A stretch of 64,000 nucleotides of DNA from contig NZ_JACHEG010000002.1 in assembly GCF_014201355.1 (NCBI RefSeq), positions 620,001 to 684,000 on the forward strand. The letters are read 5' to 3'. Origin of the DNA: Aliirhizobium wenxiniae. Lineage in GTDB: Bacteria > Pseudomonadota > Alphaproteobacteria > Rhizobiales > Rhizobiaceae. The translations under genes were made by a program, and so were the position numbers. The notes below the pieces were generated by a model, which saw only the letters and a list, made by a program, of their open reading frames with translations, was not told the origin of the DNA and did not search any database. Of this stretch, positions 1 to 9,537 are shown piece by piece. Position 1 is the stretch's first letter. Each line of letters opens with the position of its first letter.

Positions 1-352
1 CCAGCGCCGCGCAAAAAGCGCCCGAACAATGGCTGACGGGATGCCGAAACTGTATCGACTACAGGTGGGGATAGCAGCTCATGCTGCTTCGGTTGGCAGG
101 TTTCATCGACATGCGCCGACATTTTAAGCCTATTAAAGACGTTGAACCGCAATTGCCTTAGCGTATTTCTATTTATCGAATCTTACGCCTTAAAGATGTA
201 GCGGCTGCGACACATGAGCCGGATATACAAACCGATGCGGGCAAGACGACAGACAAAGCTTGGATGGAAATAGCATTCCAGCCCCCCTTGATCTTCGGAC
301 AGGCTGGAACATCAAAAAGGTCAACGGGCTCCGGACGTAAACCGCGCTGCAG
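1..352. other. Left-edge non-coding stretch
   Basis: No gene can be supported in this stretch. The plus-strand frame starting at base 1 stops at 34-36, so at most a few C-terminal codons of a gene lying to the left could be present. A second plus frame from base 2 is open to about 127 but has no recognisable content. Around 120-190 the sequence becomes AT-rich. Bases 300-352 lie downstream of the cysA stop and show no clear hairpin followed by T residues. Confidence 0.5.
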
Positions 353-1390
353 TTACTTGTTAAAGATCTTCCAGCGGGTCGGGCGGAAACGGGCTTCCGA
401 ACCAAGCTCGACCGGAGCATGCAATGGCACCTCCACCTCGACATGGAAGGGATCATGGCCGTTGTTGGCGATGTCGATCTCGGCAATACGGGTGCCGGCA
501 AGACGGCGACAGGCAGTGACCTTGCCGAACAATGCGTCCTTCTCGTCGGTCAGGACCACGTCTTCCGGACGGAAGAACAGGTCTCCGGCCGCATCGGTCT
601 TTTCCGAAATGCCGATCGGCTCACCCTGGAACAGAACCGTGCCATTCTTCACCTCCACCGGCAGATGCGAGGATTCACCGATGAAGGAGAAGACGAAGGG
701 CGACTGCGGGCGATCGTAGACATCATCCGCCGAACCGACCTGCTCGATCTTGCCCTGGCTCATGACGACGACACGGTCAGCGAGTTCAAGCGCTTCTTCC
801 TGGTCGTGGGTGACGAAAACGGTGGTGTGGCCGGTGCGGTCGTGGAATTCGCGCAGCCAGCGACGCAGCTCCTTGCGCACCTTGGCATCGAGCGCGCCGA
901 AAGGCTCGTCGAGAAGAAGGATGCGCGGTTCGATCGCCATGGCACGGGCAAGCGCCACGCGCTGGCGCTGACCGCCGGAAAGCTGGTTGGGATAGCGGTT
1001 TTCAAGCCCCGAGAGCTGCACCATGTCCAAGAGATCGGAAACCCGCTTTTTGATCTCGCTTTTCGGCGGGCGGCTGGCGGACGGACGGACCTTGAGGCCG
1101 AAGCCGATATTCTGTGCCACGGTCATGTGGCGGAACAGCGCGTAATGCTGGAAAACGAAGCCGACATTGCGCTCCTGGACCGAATGGCGCGAGGCATCTT
1201 CCTCACCGAAGAAAATCTGGCCGGCAGTCGGGAAATCGAGGCCTGCGATCAGGCGCAGCAGTGTGGTCTTGCCGGAACCCGACGGACCAAGAAGCGCGAT
1301 CAGTTCACCGGACGCGATGTTGAGCGATACGTCATTCAGCGCGGCGAAACGGTCGAATTCCTTACGGATATTGTTGATTTTGACTTCCAT
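353..1390 (-). CDS. cysA: Sulfate/thiosulfate ABC transporter ATP-binding protein CysA
   Basis: This is the ATPase that powers high-affinity sulfate/thiosulfate import through the CysT-CysW channel at the inner membrane. The 345-residue protein has a Walker A motif GPSGSGKT at residues 35-42, an [14 protein letters not shown] signature near residue 135, a Walker [12 protein letters not shown] shortly after, and the H-loop [10 protein letters not shown]-terminal extension of about 100 residues matches the regulatory TOBE-type region of CysA-class ATPases. It is the last gene of a minus-strand operon sbp-cysT-cysW-cysA, 12 bases after cysW. Family and context agree, so the call is secure. Expression is probably controlled by sulfur availability, which is inference. 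Confidence 0.96.
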   Translation of the reverse strand: MEVKINNIRKEFDRFAALNDVSLNIASGELIALLGPSGSGKTTLLRLIAGLDFPTAGQIFFGEEDASRHSVQERNVGFVFQHYALFRHMTVAQNIGFGLKVRPSASRPPKSEIKKRVSDLLDMVQLSGLENRYPNQLSGGQRQRVALARAMAIEPRILLLDEPFGALDAKVRKELRRWLREFHDRTGHTTVFVTHDQEEALELADRVVVMSQGKIEQVGSADDVYDRPQSPFVFSFIGESSHLPVEVKNGTVLFQGEPIGISEKTDAAGDLFFRPEDVVLTDEKDALFGKVTACRRLAGTRIAEIDIANNGHDPFHVEVEVPLHAPVELGSEARFRPTRWKIFNK

Positions 1391-1402
1391 ACGCGGGGTA
1401 TC

Positions 1403-2263
1403 CTAGTGCCGGCCGCCGGCAGCGCCGGCACCGAACCGAAGTTCGAGAAAGGTTTTCAATGCGAGCGTGACGAGTGCCAGAAGAGCCAGCAGGGATGCCA
1501 CGGCGAAGGCGGCGACCATGTTGTACTCATTATAGAGTATCTCGACATGCAGCGGCATGGTGTTGGTGAGGCCGCGGATACGGCCGGAAACGACTGACAC
1601 AGCGCCGAACTCGCCCATGGCACGGGCGTTACAGAGCAGCACGCCGTAAAGCAGGCCCCATTTGATATTGGGCAGCGTCACATACCAGAAGGTCTGCCAG
1701 CCGGACGCGCCGAGCGAAAGCGCCGCCTCCTCATCTCCCGTGCCTTGTTCCTGCATCAGCGGGATCAGCTCGCGTGCGACGAAGGGAAAGGTGACGAAGA
1801 CGGTGGCGAGCACGATGCCGGGCACGGCGAACAGGATCTCGATGCCGTAGCTTTTCAGGAAGGGGCCGAGCAGGCTGCCGGAGCCGAAAAGAAGGACATA
1901 GACCAGACCCGAGATGACCGGCGAGATCGAGAACGGCAGGTCTATGAGGGTGATGAGGAACGCCTTGCCCTTGAATTCGAACTTGGCAATCGCCCAGGAG
2001 GCGGCAAGGCCGAAGACGAGATTGAGTGGCACGGCAATCGCCGCCACGGTCAACGTCAGCTGGATCGCGGCCCAGGCATCGGGTTCCAGCAACGCTTCCT
2101 CATAGGTGACCCATCCTTCGCGAAAGGCTTCGTAGAAGACCGAGACGAGCGGGAGGAACAGGAAGAAGGCGAGGAAGACGAGCGTCAGGGCGACAAGAAT
2201 AAGCTTGGTGGAGAAGCTTTCGTCGGCCGGGTTGCGGAAGGAGATACGGCGGTTATCAGACAT
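1403..2263 (-). CDS. cysW: Sulfate ABC transporter permease CysW
   Basis: This is one of the two inner-membrane channel subunits of the sulfate importer, pairing with CysT. The protein is about 286 residues with six predicted membrane segments. It carries the EAA coupling loop (EEAALSLGASGWQTF) that contacts the CysA ATPase. I placed the start at the ATG at 2263 rather than the ATG two codons upstream, because an AGGAGG ribosome site (around 2270-2276) is about 7 bases from this ATG and directly abuts the other. The coding start overlaps the end of cysT by several bases, which indicates translational coupling. Confidence 0.95.
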   Translation of the reverse strand: MSDNRRISFRNPADESFSTKLILVALTLVFLAFFLFLPLVSVFYEAFREGWVTYEEALLEPDAWAAIQLTLTVAAIAVPLNLVFGLAASWAIAKFEFKGKAFLITLIDLPFSISPVISGLVYVLLFGSGSLLGPFLKSYGIEILFAVPGIVLATVFVTFPFVARELIPLMQEQGTGDEEAALSLGASGWQTFWYVTLPNIKWGLLYGVLLCNARAMGEFGAVSVVSGRIRGLTNTMPLHVEILYNEYNMVAAFAVASLLALLALVTLALKTFLELRFGAGAAGGRH

Positions 2264-3113
2264 TGCCATACCTCCTGCGGCTCCAGGCCTGGATGAGGTT
2301 GATCACCAGAAGCATGGCAAAGGAGATCAGAAGCATGATCGTGGCGATGGCGGTCGCGCCGGCATAATTGAACTCTTCCAGCCGGATGACGATCAGCAGC
2401 GGCGCGATTTCAGAAACGTAAGGGATGTTACCGGCGATGAAGATGACCGAGCCGTATTCGCCGACACCGCGGGCAAAGGCGAGCGCAAAGCCGGTCAAGA
2501 GCGCCGGCGTGAGGCCGGGCAGAAGCACGTTGAAGATCGTCTGGAAACGGTTGGCGCCGAGCGTGGCCGCCGCCTCTTCTACTTCCTTGTCTATCTCCTC
2601 CATGATCGGCTGCACGGTGCGCACGACAAAGGGCAGGCCGATGAAGATCAGCGCGATGACGATGCCGATCGGCGTGAACGCGATGCGGAACGGCATGAAC
2701 AGCGAGCCGATCCAGCCATTCGGGGCATAAAGCGAGGCAAAGGCGATGCCTGCCACCGCCGTCGGCAGGGCAAAGGGCAGATCGACCATGGCATCGATCA
2801 GCCGGCGTCCGGGAAAGCGATAGCGGGTGAGTACCCAGGCGAGAAGCGTGCCGAAGATGACGTTGACCAGCGCGGCGATAAAGGCCGTGCCGAAGGAAAC
2901 GTAGAGAGCCCTGATCGTCCGTTCATCGGAGAGGATGGCGAAAAAGCCGGACCAGCCAAGCTCGGCCGTGCGCCAGAGCAGGCCGGCAATGGGTATAAGG
3001 ATAATGAGCGACAGGTAGGCGAGCGAAAAGCCGAGCGTCAACCCGAAACCCGGGATGATGCTCGGCTGCTTTACTCTCCAGCCCGCTCTGGAAGCGGTGG
3101 CAGATGCGGTCAT
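2256..3113 (-). CDS. cysT: Sulfate ABC transporter permease CysT (CysU)
   Basis: This is the second channel subunit of the sulfate importer. It is 285 residues with about six membrane segments and an EAA loop (EEAAATLGANRFQTI), the typical size and layout of CysT/CysU. It lies between the binding-protein gene and cysW. A hairpin in the 103-base gap upstream (3152-3179) separates it from sbp, an arrangement often seen where the binding protein must be made in excess of the membrane subunits. The downstream end overlaps cysW. Confidence 0.95.
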   Translation of the reverse strand: MTASATASRAGWRVKQPSIIPGFGLTLGFSLAYLSLIILIPIAGLLWRTAELGWSGFFAILSDERTIRALYVSFGTAFIAALVNVIFGTLLAWVLTRYRFPGRRLIDAMVDLPFALPTAVAGIAFASLYAPNGWIGSLFMPFRIAFTPIGIVIALIFIGLPFVVRTVQPIMEEIDKEVEEAAATLGANRFQTIFNVLLPGLTPALLTGFALAFARGVGEYGSVIFIAGNIPYVSEIAPLLIVIRLEEFNYAGATAIATIMLLISFAMLLVINLIQAWSRRRYGNV

Positions 3114-3151
3114 GCTTGGTTCCGAATTCTGAGTTCAGGCCCGACATGGCT

Positions 3152-3179
3152 ACGGTGCGGGTCAAAACTACCGCACCGT
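3152..3179 (-). repeat. Intercistronic hairpin between sbp and cysT
   Basis: Two perfectly complementary 9-base arms, ACGGTGCGG and CCGCACCGT, are separated by a 10-base loop. There is no T-run, so it is more likely an mRNA-stabilising or attenuating hairpin than a full terminator. It would protect the 3' end of the sbp message. The same arm core recurs in a hairpin at 13505-13530. Confidence 0.6.
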
Positions 3180-3216
3180 GCCTTCAGAGTCACTTAGCCA
3201 AGTTCAGGGGCTGAAA

Positions 3217-4254
3217 TTACTTGGCGCCGGGCTTGTAGATCTGGTCGAAGATACCGCCGTCACCGAAATGCTCCGGCTGCGCCTTCTTCCAGCCGCCGAA
3301 AAGCGGGTCGTCGATGGTGACGAGTTTGATCGGCGGCAGCTGCTTCAACAGTTCCGGCTTCACCACTTCTGGCTTGGACGGACGGTAGAAGTGCTTGGCC
3401 GCGATGTTCTGGCCTTCGTCGGAATAGAGATATTGCAGATAGGCTTCGGCGACCTTGCGGGTGCCCTTGGCGTCGACATTGGCATCGACGACGGCGACCG
3501 GCGGTTCGGCGAGGATGGAGATCGGCGGAACGACGATGTCGAAAGCGTCCTTGCCGAATTCCTCACCAGCCAGATAGGCCTCGTTTTCCCAGGCGAGCAG
3601 GACGTCGCCGATCTGGCGCTGAGCGAAGGTTACCGTCGAGCCGCGAGCGCCGGTATCGAGAACCGGTGCGCGTTTGTAGAGATCACCGATATAGGCCTTG
3701 ATCTTGTCCTGATCGCCCTTGAATTCTTCGTTGGCCCAGGCCCAGGCGGCCAGATAGTTCCAGCGGGCGCCACCTGATGTCTTCGGGTTCGGCGTGACGA
3801 TCTGCACGTCGCCCTTCACCAGATCGCCCCAGTTCTTGATGCCCTTTGGATTACCCTTGCGAACGAGGAAGACGATCGTCGAGGTGTAGGGCGAAGCGTT
3901 GTTGGGCAGGCGGGTGCGCCAGTCCTCCTTGATCTTGCCGGTCTTCTGGATGGCGTTGATGTCGCTCTCCAGCGCCAGCGTCACGACATCTGCTTCGAGA
4001 CCGTCGATCACAGAGCGGGCCTGCGCGCCGGAGCCACCATGCGACTGGCGGATTGTGACATCCTCACCGCCTTCAGCCTTCCAGTGCTTGGCGAATGCCG
4101 CATTGAAATCCTTATAAAGCTCGCGTGTTGGATCGTAGGAGACGTTGAGAAGCTGGGTCGCGGCAAAGGCCGGAGCAATGCTTCCTGCTGCGAGCGTGAC
4201 GCCGAGCGCAAGCACTGCTAGCCGCTTTCCAATCCCATCGGTGAAGTTCAGCAT
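3217..4254 (-). CDS. sbp: Periplasmic sulfate-binding protein
   Basis: This is the substrate-binding subunit of the sulfate importer, acting in the periplasm. The 345-residue protein begins with a classic Sec signal peptide, with cleavage likely after AFA at residue 31. The mature start contains SYDPTRELY, a signature of the prokaryotic sulfate-binding family. The start is set at 4254 because an AGGAGAG ribosome site lies 5 bases upstream; the longer reading frame adds only seven unlikely residues. It is the first gene of the sbp-cysT-cysW-cysA operon, so the promoter should lie just upstream in 4255-4350. Confidence 0.94.
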   Translation of the reverse strand: MLNFTDGIGKRLAVLALGVTLAAGSIAPAFAATQLLNVSYDPTRELYKDFNAAFAKHWKAEGGEDVTIRQSHGGSGAQARSVIDGLEADVVTLALESDINAIQKTGKIKEDWRTRLPNNASPYTSTIVFLVRKGNPKGIKNWGDLVKGDVQIVTPNPKTSGGARWNYLAAWAWANEEFKGDQDKIKAYIGDLYKRAPVLDTGARGSTVTFAQRQIGDVLLAWENEAYLAGEEFGKDAFDIVVPPISILAEPPVAVVDANVDAKGTRKVAEAYLQYLYSDEGQNIAAKHFYRPSKPEVVKPELLKQLPPIKLVTIDDPLFGGWKKAQPEHFGDGGIFDQIYKPGAK

Positions 4255-4507
4255 AGGGTCTCTCCTGTGATCCATGTCCGATGACCCGGGTCTTAGTTTT
4301 CACTGGGCCATTTGATCTGGGCTAAACTCTATCGGTCAGGTCGTCTTAGTCAATTCACGGCGAAAAGAAGGCAAAACTGTTTCCCTCGGGCGGGTTCGCG
4401 CGACAAAGAATGCGTTCCATGAGCATGAGTTCACAGAACAGCAGCATCGGGAAAACACCGAACGGCAAAAACGCAATCCGGCCGAAATTCGTTCCAGAGG
4501 GTCGATT

Positions 4508-5020
4508 TCAGCCCGGCGGAACGTCGCGCCTGAGGAAGATCTCCGTATGGCCGACAGCTTTAGGCACTTCTCGAAAGGGTGGGCAGAAGTCGAAACCACA
4601 GGCGCGATAGATCGAGATGGCATCGGTCATATAGATGGTGGTGTGCGCCAGCAGCGTGCTCTTCCGACGCGTTTCGACAGCATGAATGACCGCTCGCATC
4701 ATTGCGCCGCCTATGCCTCTTTGCCGGAAGTCGGGCGCCACATAGAATTTGTGAAGTTCGTCGGCCGTATCGTCGAAGACGGAAAAGGCCAAACATCCCG
4801 CCGGCCGGCCATCCCATGATGCCAGCAGCATTCCTGTCCCCGGTTGCGCGTAACGCCGGGCAAGGCTTGCCGTGGTCTCACCATGATAAAGATCCGTCAC
4901 CAGCTGAGGATCGACGCCATGGGTCGCGGCCATGGCGATATCCCATTCCGCCAGTTCCCGGCACAGCGCCGCGGCGATCTCGAAATCCTCCGGTGATTTT
5001 GCTATGGACACAGAAAACAT
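4508..5020 (-). CDS. GNAT family N-acetyltransferase
   Basis: This is a predicted acetyl-CoA-dependent acyltransferase of about 170 residues with unknown substrate. The acetyl-CoA binding motif A is visible as FYVAPDFRQRGIGGAMM, followed by the usual C-terminal TIYMTDAISIYRACGF segment, where the final helix and Tyr are typical of GNATs. The start at 5020 is chosen because a GAGAGG sequence lies a few bases upstream; a longer frame reaches 5086. It sits on the minus strand between the Rrf2 regulator and sbp, about 80 bases after the regulator. A role in sulfur metabolism is possible only by position. Confidence 0.82.
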   Translation of the reverse strand: MFSVSIAKSPEDFEIAAALCRELAEWDIAMAATHGVDPQLVTDLYHGETTASLARRYAQPGTGMLLASWDGRPAGCLAFSVFDDTADELHKFYVAPDFRQRGIGGAMMRAVIHAVETRRKSTLLAHTTIYMTDAISIYRACGFDFCPPFREVPKAVGHTEIFLRRDVPPG

Positions 5021-5101
5021 GCCAGCCTCTCGACAAGGAGAGTACATTAGCATGCCCTGCTGCACGTAGGCAGACGCCAACATCAATTAAGGAAGAGGGC
5101 T

Positions 5102-5566
5102 TTACGCCGTCAGAAGTTCTCTCACCTGGGCCGGCTTCTGTGTACCCTCGCCTGCTCCCTCGATCGCATCGGCAATCGTGGTGTTGAACAGGACGTCGCG
5201 GGTGGCGTCGGCTACACGGGCGAAGACGTGGCGGATTTCGCACAGGTGTTCGCCATCGCAATCATCGCATTTGCGGTAGGCGGTTTGCGACAGGCAGGGA
5301 AGCGGAGCGATCGGGCCGTCCACCAAGCGCAGCACCTCGCCGAAGGAAATCGCGTCGGCAGGCTTCAGCAGAAGATATCCACCCTGCTTGCCACGGCGGC
5401 TCATGACGATGCCGGAGCGCTTCAGGTCGAGCAGGATCTGTTCCAGAAATTTCTTCGGGATTGACTGCTGGACCGCGATCTCCGAGATCAGCATAGGCTC
5501 ATCCGGGTCGGCCTGCGCCAGAGCGGCCAAGGCTCGAAGCGCGTATTTCGCTTTCTGGGATATCAT
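5102..5566 (-). CDS. Rrf2 family transcriptional regulator with cysteine cluster
   Basis: This is a 154-residue winged-helix regulator of the Rrf2/IscR family. The N-terminal MISQKAKYALRALAAL and the recognition region with RRGKQGGYLLLKP are diagnostic. Four cysteines, at 91, 100, 103 and 109, form a C-x8-C-x2-C-x5-C cluster in the region where IscR and related proteins bind an Fe-S cluster, so redox, iron-sulfur or sulfur-metabolite sensing is plausible. It is divergent from cysH and lies between the sulfate uptake and assimilation operons, which suggests that it controls them. The start at the second-frame ATG (5566) fits the family N-terminus; the upstream frame adds 16 unrelated residues. 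Confidence 0.9.
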   Translation of the reverse strand: MISQKAKYALRALAALAQADPDEPMLISEIAVQQSIPKKFLEQILLDLKRSGIVMSRRGKQGGYLLLKPADAISFGEVLRLVDGPIAPLPCLSQTAYRKCDDCDGEHLCEIRHVFARVADATRDVLFNTTIADAIEGAGEGTQKPAQVRELLTA

Positions 5567-5927
5567 CACGCAACCATCAACAGCAACGCCGCCGCGAGGC
5601 TTTTTTGCCCTCACGTCGCCGCTTCACATTTCGTATCCCTGCGCCTCGCGAATATCTTAGATGCGACATCCGCGGTCGCATTCATGCACACGGCTATGCC
5701 GCATTGCACACTCCATTCTGGAGTACCGCAAACATGCAGAAATTACAAACCTATGCGGGCATCTGCTGCCGCAAAAACAGTCACATTTGGTTAAGGCGGC
5801 AGGTTTTCTGTGTAGGCCCGGCTTTCTAGAGATATTTGCTCCCCAGAACCGGCGGAAGAAACGGCTTTTCCTGTCATCAGCCCCTGCAAGTCGCAATACT
5901 ACAGCACTTGCTGATGAAAGAAGAACC
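5567..5927. other. Divergent regulatory region between the Rrf2 gene and cysH
   Basis: This 361-base gap separates two divergent genes and should contain both promoters. The clearest element is a hyphenated palindrome at 5710-5724. A plus-strand frame continues open through much of the region in phase with cysH, but nothing in it resembles the CysH family. I see no additional gene. Confidence 0.6.
5710..5724. promoter_or_regulatory. Candidate operator palindrome upstream of cysH
   Basis: ACTCCA and TGGAGT are perfectly inverted around a 3-base centre. The site lies midway between the Rrf2 regulator and cysH, where an autoregulatory site controlling both directions would be expected. Assignment to the Rrf2 protein is inference. 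Confidence 0.4.
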
Positions 5928-6725
5928 ATGACCTCGCATGATGTGATTGAGCGTACCACGTATGCAGAAGGCAACGAGAGCCTTGCCGCAGAATTGAACG
6001 GCAGAATTGCGAGCCTCGATCTTGCCGGCCGTCTTTCCGCTGCTGCCGAACTTGGCCACGCCGTTTTCACCACCTCGCTTGGAATAGAAGACCAGGTCAT
6101 CACCGCCGCAATCGGTACGCATCGCCTTCCGATCGAAGTTTCGACGCTGGAAACCGGACGTCTGTTCAAGGAAACAGTCGAGCTCATCTCGGAAACCGAG
6201 GCGCGTTACGACATGACGATCCGACGGTTTTATCCGCAAGAGGACGATATCGATGCCTATGCGGCAAAATACGGCCTGAACGGTTTCTACGACAGTATCG
6301 AAGCCCGGCACGCCTGCTGTCATGTGCGCAAGCTGATCCCGCTCGCCAAGGCGCTTTCGCAAGCGCAGGTATGGGTGACCGGCTTGCGCCGCGGCCAGTC
6401 CGGCAATCGCGCTACGACACCGTTTGCCGAATATGATGCCGAGCGCGGCCTCATCAAGGTCAACCCGCTGGCCGACTGGGATATCGACACGATCAATGCC
6501 CATGTGACGGCAGAGCATATCCCGGTCAACCCGCTGCATGCCCGCGGTTACCCCTCCATCGGCTGCGAGCCCTGTACCCGCGCCATCAAGCCCGGCGAGC
6601 CCGAACGCGCTGGACGATGGTGGTGGGAAAACGACGAGAAACGCGAATGCGGACTGCATGTCCCGGAAAGCGCGTCTCAGCCGATACCGGCTTCAGCATC
6701 GCTCGCGAGTTCCATCGCCCGCTGA
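5928..6725 (+). CDS. cysH: Assimilatory phosphoadenylyl-/adenylylsulfate reductase CysH (APS-type)
   Basis: This enzyme reduces adenylyl sulfate to sulfite in the cytoplasm. The 265-residue protein has the catalytic ECGLH motif at residues 240-244 and the cysteine pairs Cys130-Cys131 and Cys213/Cys216 that bind a [4Fe-4S] cluster in APS-specific reductases; PAPS-specific enzymes lack these. I chose the ATG at 5928 because conserved reductase sequence begins soon after, with [11 protein letters not shown] as the phosphate-binding region, and the longer frame to 5661 has no family resemblance. It is the first gene of cysH-cysD-cysN. It sits 53 bases ahead of cysD. Confidence 0.94.
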   Translation: MTSHDVIERTTYAEGNESLAAELNGRIASLDLAGRLSAAAELGHAVFTTSLGIEDQVITAAIGTHRLPIEVSTLETGRLFKETVELISETEARYDMTIRRFYPQEDDIDAYAAKYGLNGFYDSIEARHACCHVRKLIPLAKALSQAQVWVTGLRRGQSGNRATTPFAEYDAERGLIKVNPLADWDIDTINAHVTAEHIPVNPLHARGYPSIGCEPCTRAIKPGEPERAGRWWWENDEKRECGLHVPESASQPIPASASLASSIAR

Positions 6726-6778
6726 GGCCCAAATCCCCACTCTTTGTGTGTAACATTCAAAATCTACCGGAGACCGAA

Positions 6779-7732
6779 ATGTCCCTGTCTGCACAGGAAA
6801 CGGAAATCAGGAACCCACCCGTTTCCCGCCCGCCGCTCGATCCGCATCTGAAAGCCCTCGAAAACGAAGCGATCCATATCTTTCGCGAGGTTGCCGCGGA
6901 GTTCGAAAACCCGGTCATGCTCTATTCGATCGGCAAGGATTCATCCGTGCTGCTGCATCTGGCGCGCAAGGCATTCTTCCCCGGCCGCGTCCCCTTCCCG
7001 CTTCTGCATGTCGACACGACCTGGAAGTTCAAGGAGATGATCGAGTTTCGCGACCAGATCGCGGAAAAATACGATCTCGATCTCGTGGTCCATACCAACA
7101 AGCGCGGCGTCGAAGAAAACATCACACCGTTTACCCACGGATCGGCCTTCTATACCGACGTGATGAAGACGGAAGCATTGAAGCAGGCGCTCGATGCCGG
7201 CGGCTATGATGCGGCCTTCGGCGGTGCCCGTCGCGACGAGGAAGCCTCCCGCGCCAAGGAACGCATCTACTCGTTCCGCACGCCCGACCATAAATGGGAT
7301 CCGCGCAACCAGCGGCCTGAACTGTGGAACATCTATAACGGCATGATCAAAAAGGGAGAGAGCGTTCGCGCCTTCCCGCTGTCGAACTGGACCGAGGTTG
7401 ATATCTGGCGCTACATTCAGGCGGAAGACATTCCGCTGGTGCCGCTCTATTACGCCGCCGAGCGCCCTTATGTGGAGCGCGACGGGATGATGATCCTGGC
7501 GGAAGATCCTCGGCTGGAACTCAAGCCCGGCGAAGAGATCCAGCACGGCATGATCCGTTTTCGCACGCTCGGCTGCTTTCCGCTCACCGGTGCGATCCGC
7601 TCGACGGCGTCCAACCTTGAAGAGGTGATAGCGGAACTGGAAATCGCAACCGTTTCCGAACGACAGGGCCGTGCCATCGACCGCGACCAGTCCGGCTCCA
7701 TGGAAAAGAAGAAGCGCGAGGGATATTTTTAA
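6779..7732 (+). CDS. cysD: Sulfate adenylyltransferase subunit 2 CysD
   Basis: CysD is the catalytic subunit of ATP sulfurylase and forms APS from ATP and sulfate together with the GTPase CysN. The protein is 317 residues, and the ATP pyrophosphatase P-loop is visible as [13 protein letters not shown]. The conserved [20 protein letters not shown] segment and the C-terminal [13 protein letters not shown] ending are typical of CysD. The start ATG at 6779 has a GGAG ribosome site 7 bases upstream. It is followed by cysN with only one intervening base, so the two subunits are co-translated. Confidence 0.97.
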   Translation: MSLSAQETEIRNPPVSRPPLDPHLKALENEAIHIFREVAAEFENPVMLYSIGKDSSVLLHLARKAFFPGRVPFPLLHVDTTWKFKEMIEFRDQIAEKYDLDLVVHTNKRGVEENITPFTHGSAFYTDVMKTEALKQALDAGGYDAAFGGARRDEEASRAKERIYSFRTPDHKWDPRNQRPELWNIYNGMIKKGESVRAFPLSNWTEVDIWRYIQAEDIPLVPLYYAAERPYVERDGMMILAEDPRLELKPGEEIQHGMIRFRTLGCFPLTGAIRSTASNLEEVIAELEIATVSERQGRAIDRDQSGSMEKKKREGYF

Positions 7733-7733
7733 G

Positions 7734-9251
7734 ATGAGCGCCACAGCTACAGCCACAACTACGCCCGTCGCTGCTTCGGCGAATGTCATTCCTTTCGCCG
7801 AATCCGCTGCCCGCGTTTCGCGCGATACGCGGCCTCTGCGCCTGATCACCTGCGGCTCCGTCGATGACGGCAAGTCGACCCTGATCGGCAGGCTTCTCTG
7901 GGACACCAAGGCGGTCAAGGAAGACCAGGCGGCGACGCTTGCGCGTGACAGTGGCGCGCAGAACGATCTCGGCCTGCCCGATTTCGCACTGCTGCTCGAC
8001 GGTCTTCAGGCGGAACGCGAACAGGGCATCACGATCGATGTTGCCTATCGCTATTTCTCGACCGACCGGCGCTCCTTCATCGTCGCCGATACGCCCGGCC
8101 ACGAGCAATATACCCGCAACATGGTGACCGGTGCCTCGACCGCCGATCTCGCCATCCTTCTGGCTGACGCCCGCGTCGGCCTGCTTGAACAGACCCGTCG
8201 GCACGCAACGATCGCGGCGCTGATGGGCATCAGGCAATTCGTGCTGGCGGTCAACAAGATCGACTTGATCGGTTACGACAAGGCAGTGTTCGAAAAGATC
8301 GCGGCCGAATTCCGCGAATTCGGCCTGGCACTTGGCGTCAGGCAGATCACGGCCATCCCGATGTCGGCGCTCAAGGGCGAGAATGTCGTTCTCTCCGGCA
8401 CTGAGGCAATGCCCTGGTATGAAGGACCGACGCTGATCGAGGCGCTGGAGCTTGCCACCAGCCGCTCCACACAGGCAGGCGGTTTTCGCCTTCCCGTGCA
8501 GCGTGTCGTGCGCCCCGGCGAGAGTTTTCGCGGTTATCAGGGTACGGTATCGGGCGGTGCGATCAAGCCGGGTGACTCGGTTGCGGTTCTGCCTTCGGGC
8601 ACTGTCGCGAACGTGAAGCAGATCGTCACCTTCGATCTCGTGCGCAATGCTGCCGTGGCCGGCGATGCGATCACGCTCGTTCTCGACCGGCAGGTGGATG
8701 TGGCGCGTGGAGACATCATTGTCTCCATCGACGGCCAGCCGATGACCGGCACATCCTTCGACGCACAGCTCGTGTCGCTTCAGCCGGGCGGCATCGAGCC
8801 GGGCAAGCGTTACTGGCTGAAAAGCGGCGCGCGCCGACAACGGGTAACGATCGAACCTACGTCGCAGCTCGATCTTTCGACCGGCCAGTGGAAACCGCAT
8901 GCCTCGCTGCTTTCAATGAACGCGATCGGCAAAGTGCATCTTTCCTTCGAGGAACCGGCGGTGTTCGATGCCTATGAGCAGAACCGCGCCACCGGCGCCT
9001 TCATCCTGATCGACCCCGACACGCTGAATACGGTTGCTGGCGGCATGGTTACCGCAAAGCGCGCAGATATCGGCGGCATCCATCGCGGCAAGGAAGGCGA
9101 ACAGCGCGTCGTGCTTTCACTGCCCGCGGATCTGGCCGAACAGCTGATGGCAAGCGAACTGTTCGCATCACGCCGCGACGAAGCGGACATCAGGAGACTG
9201 ACGGCCGCAGAAGCAGCCGAGTTCTTCTCCAATGCCGGAAGCGATATCTGA
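7734..9251 (+). CDS. cysN: Sulfate adenylyltransferase subunit 1 CysN (GTPase)
   Basis: This is the regulatory GTPase subunit of ATP sulfurylase. The 505-residue protein carries the GTP-binding motifs GSVDDGKS at residues 41-48, DTPGHEQYTRNM and NKID, then two EF-Tu-like beta-barrel domains. It ends after those domains and so lacks the C-terminal APS kinase (CysC) found in the roughly 640-residue NodQ/CysNC fusions of some rhizobia. This fits the APS-type reductase encoded upstream, which needs no PAPS. The start at 7734 follows the cysD stop almost immediately. A strong terminator at 9351-9377 ends the operon. Confidence 0.97.
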   Translation: MSATATATTTPVAASANVIPFAESAARVSRDTRPLRLITCGSVDDGKSTLIGRLLWDTKAVKEDQAATLARDSGAQNDLGLPDFALLLDGLQAEREQGITIDVAYRYFSTDRRSFIVADTPGHEQYTRNMVTGASTADLAILLADARVGLLEQTRRHATIAALMGIRQFVLAVNKIDLIGYDKAVFEKIAAEFREFGLALGVRQITAIPMSALKGENVVLSGTEAMPWYEGPTLIEALELATSRSTQAGGFRLPVQRVVRPGESFRGYQGTVSGGAIKPGDSVAVLPSGTVANVKQIVTFDLVRNAAVAGDAITLVLDRQVDVARGDIIVSIDGQPMTGTSFDAQLVSLQPGGIEPGKRYWLKSGARRQRVTIEPTSQLDLSTGQWKPHASLLSMNAIGKVHLSFEEPAVFDAYEQNRATGAFILIDPDTLNTVAGGMVTAKRADIGGIHRGKEGEQRVVLSLPADLAEQLMASELFASRRDEADIRRLTAAEAAEFFSNAGSDI

Positions 9252-9350
9252 TCGCAAGAACGTCACGAGGGCGGCGCAAGCCGCCTTCCTGTTAGACAAC
9301 GGCGTTGTAACTCTCAGTGCCAGCGCTCTCAGATCACAAATTACAGAAAC

Positions 9351-9377
9351 AAAAAAGCCCGCGAAAGCGGGCTTTTT
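9351..9377 (+). terminator. Rho-independent terminator after cysN
   Basis: A 6-base GC stem, GCCCGC and GCGGGC, with a GAAA tetraloop is flanked by a run of A residues on the left and five T residues on the right. It lies 100 bases downstream of the cysN stop. The symmetric A/T flanks would also let it end minus-strand transcripts, such as that of the small gene at 9460. Confidence 0.9.
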
Positions 9378-9459
9378 CATCTGCGTTCATTGCCTAGCCG
9401 CCGAATAACGCCTCAGCTGAGCTGCTTCTGCTCAATGGGCGCAACATCAGTGGCTGCGG

Positions 9460-9537
9460 CTAGAAAACAAACATGTACAGCAGAACGATTACAAAGACAG
9501 GAACACCCATTGCCCACAACGCAATACCTTTAAGCAT
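9460..9537 (-). CDS. 25-residue hydrophobic small membrane protein
   Basis: A very short gene encodes 25 residues beginning MLKGIALWAMGVPVF and ending in a run of Val, Leu, Tyr, Met and Phe. Nearly the whole protein is one hydrophobic segment, so it should insert in the inner membrane. What makes it credible is a perfect GGAGGTGA ribosome site 3-10 bases upstream of the ATG, and placement between two terminator-like boundaries with no competing gene. The function is unknown. It is below the size limit of most gene finders and may be unannotated in related genomes. Confidence 0.6.
   Translation of the reverse strand: MLKGIALWAMGVPVFVIVLLYMFVF

Noticed and set aside
2..127. Open frame at the left edge
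   Set aside because: Too short and lacking any motif to claim as the end of a gene.
419..1597. Long plus-strand frame (about 390 codons) opposite cysA
   Set aside because: It runs antisense to a clear CysA gene with all ATPase motifs; the predicted protein has no domain and is a by-product of high GC content.
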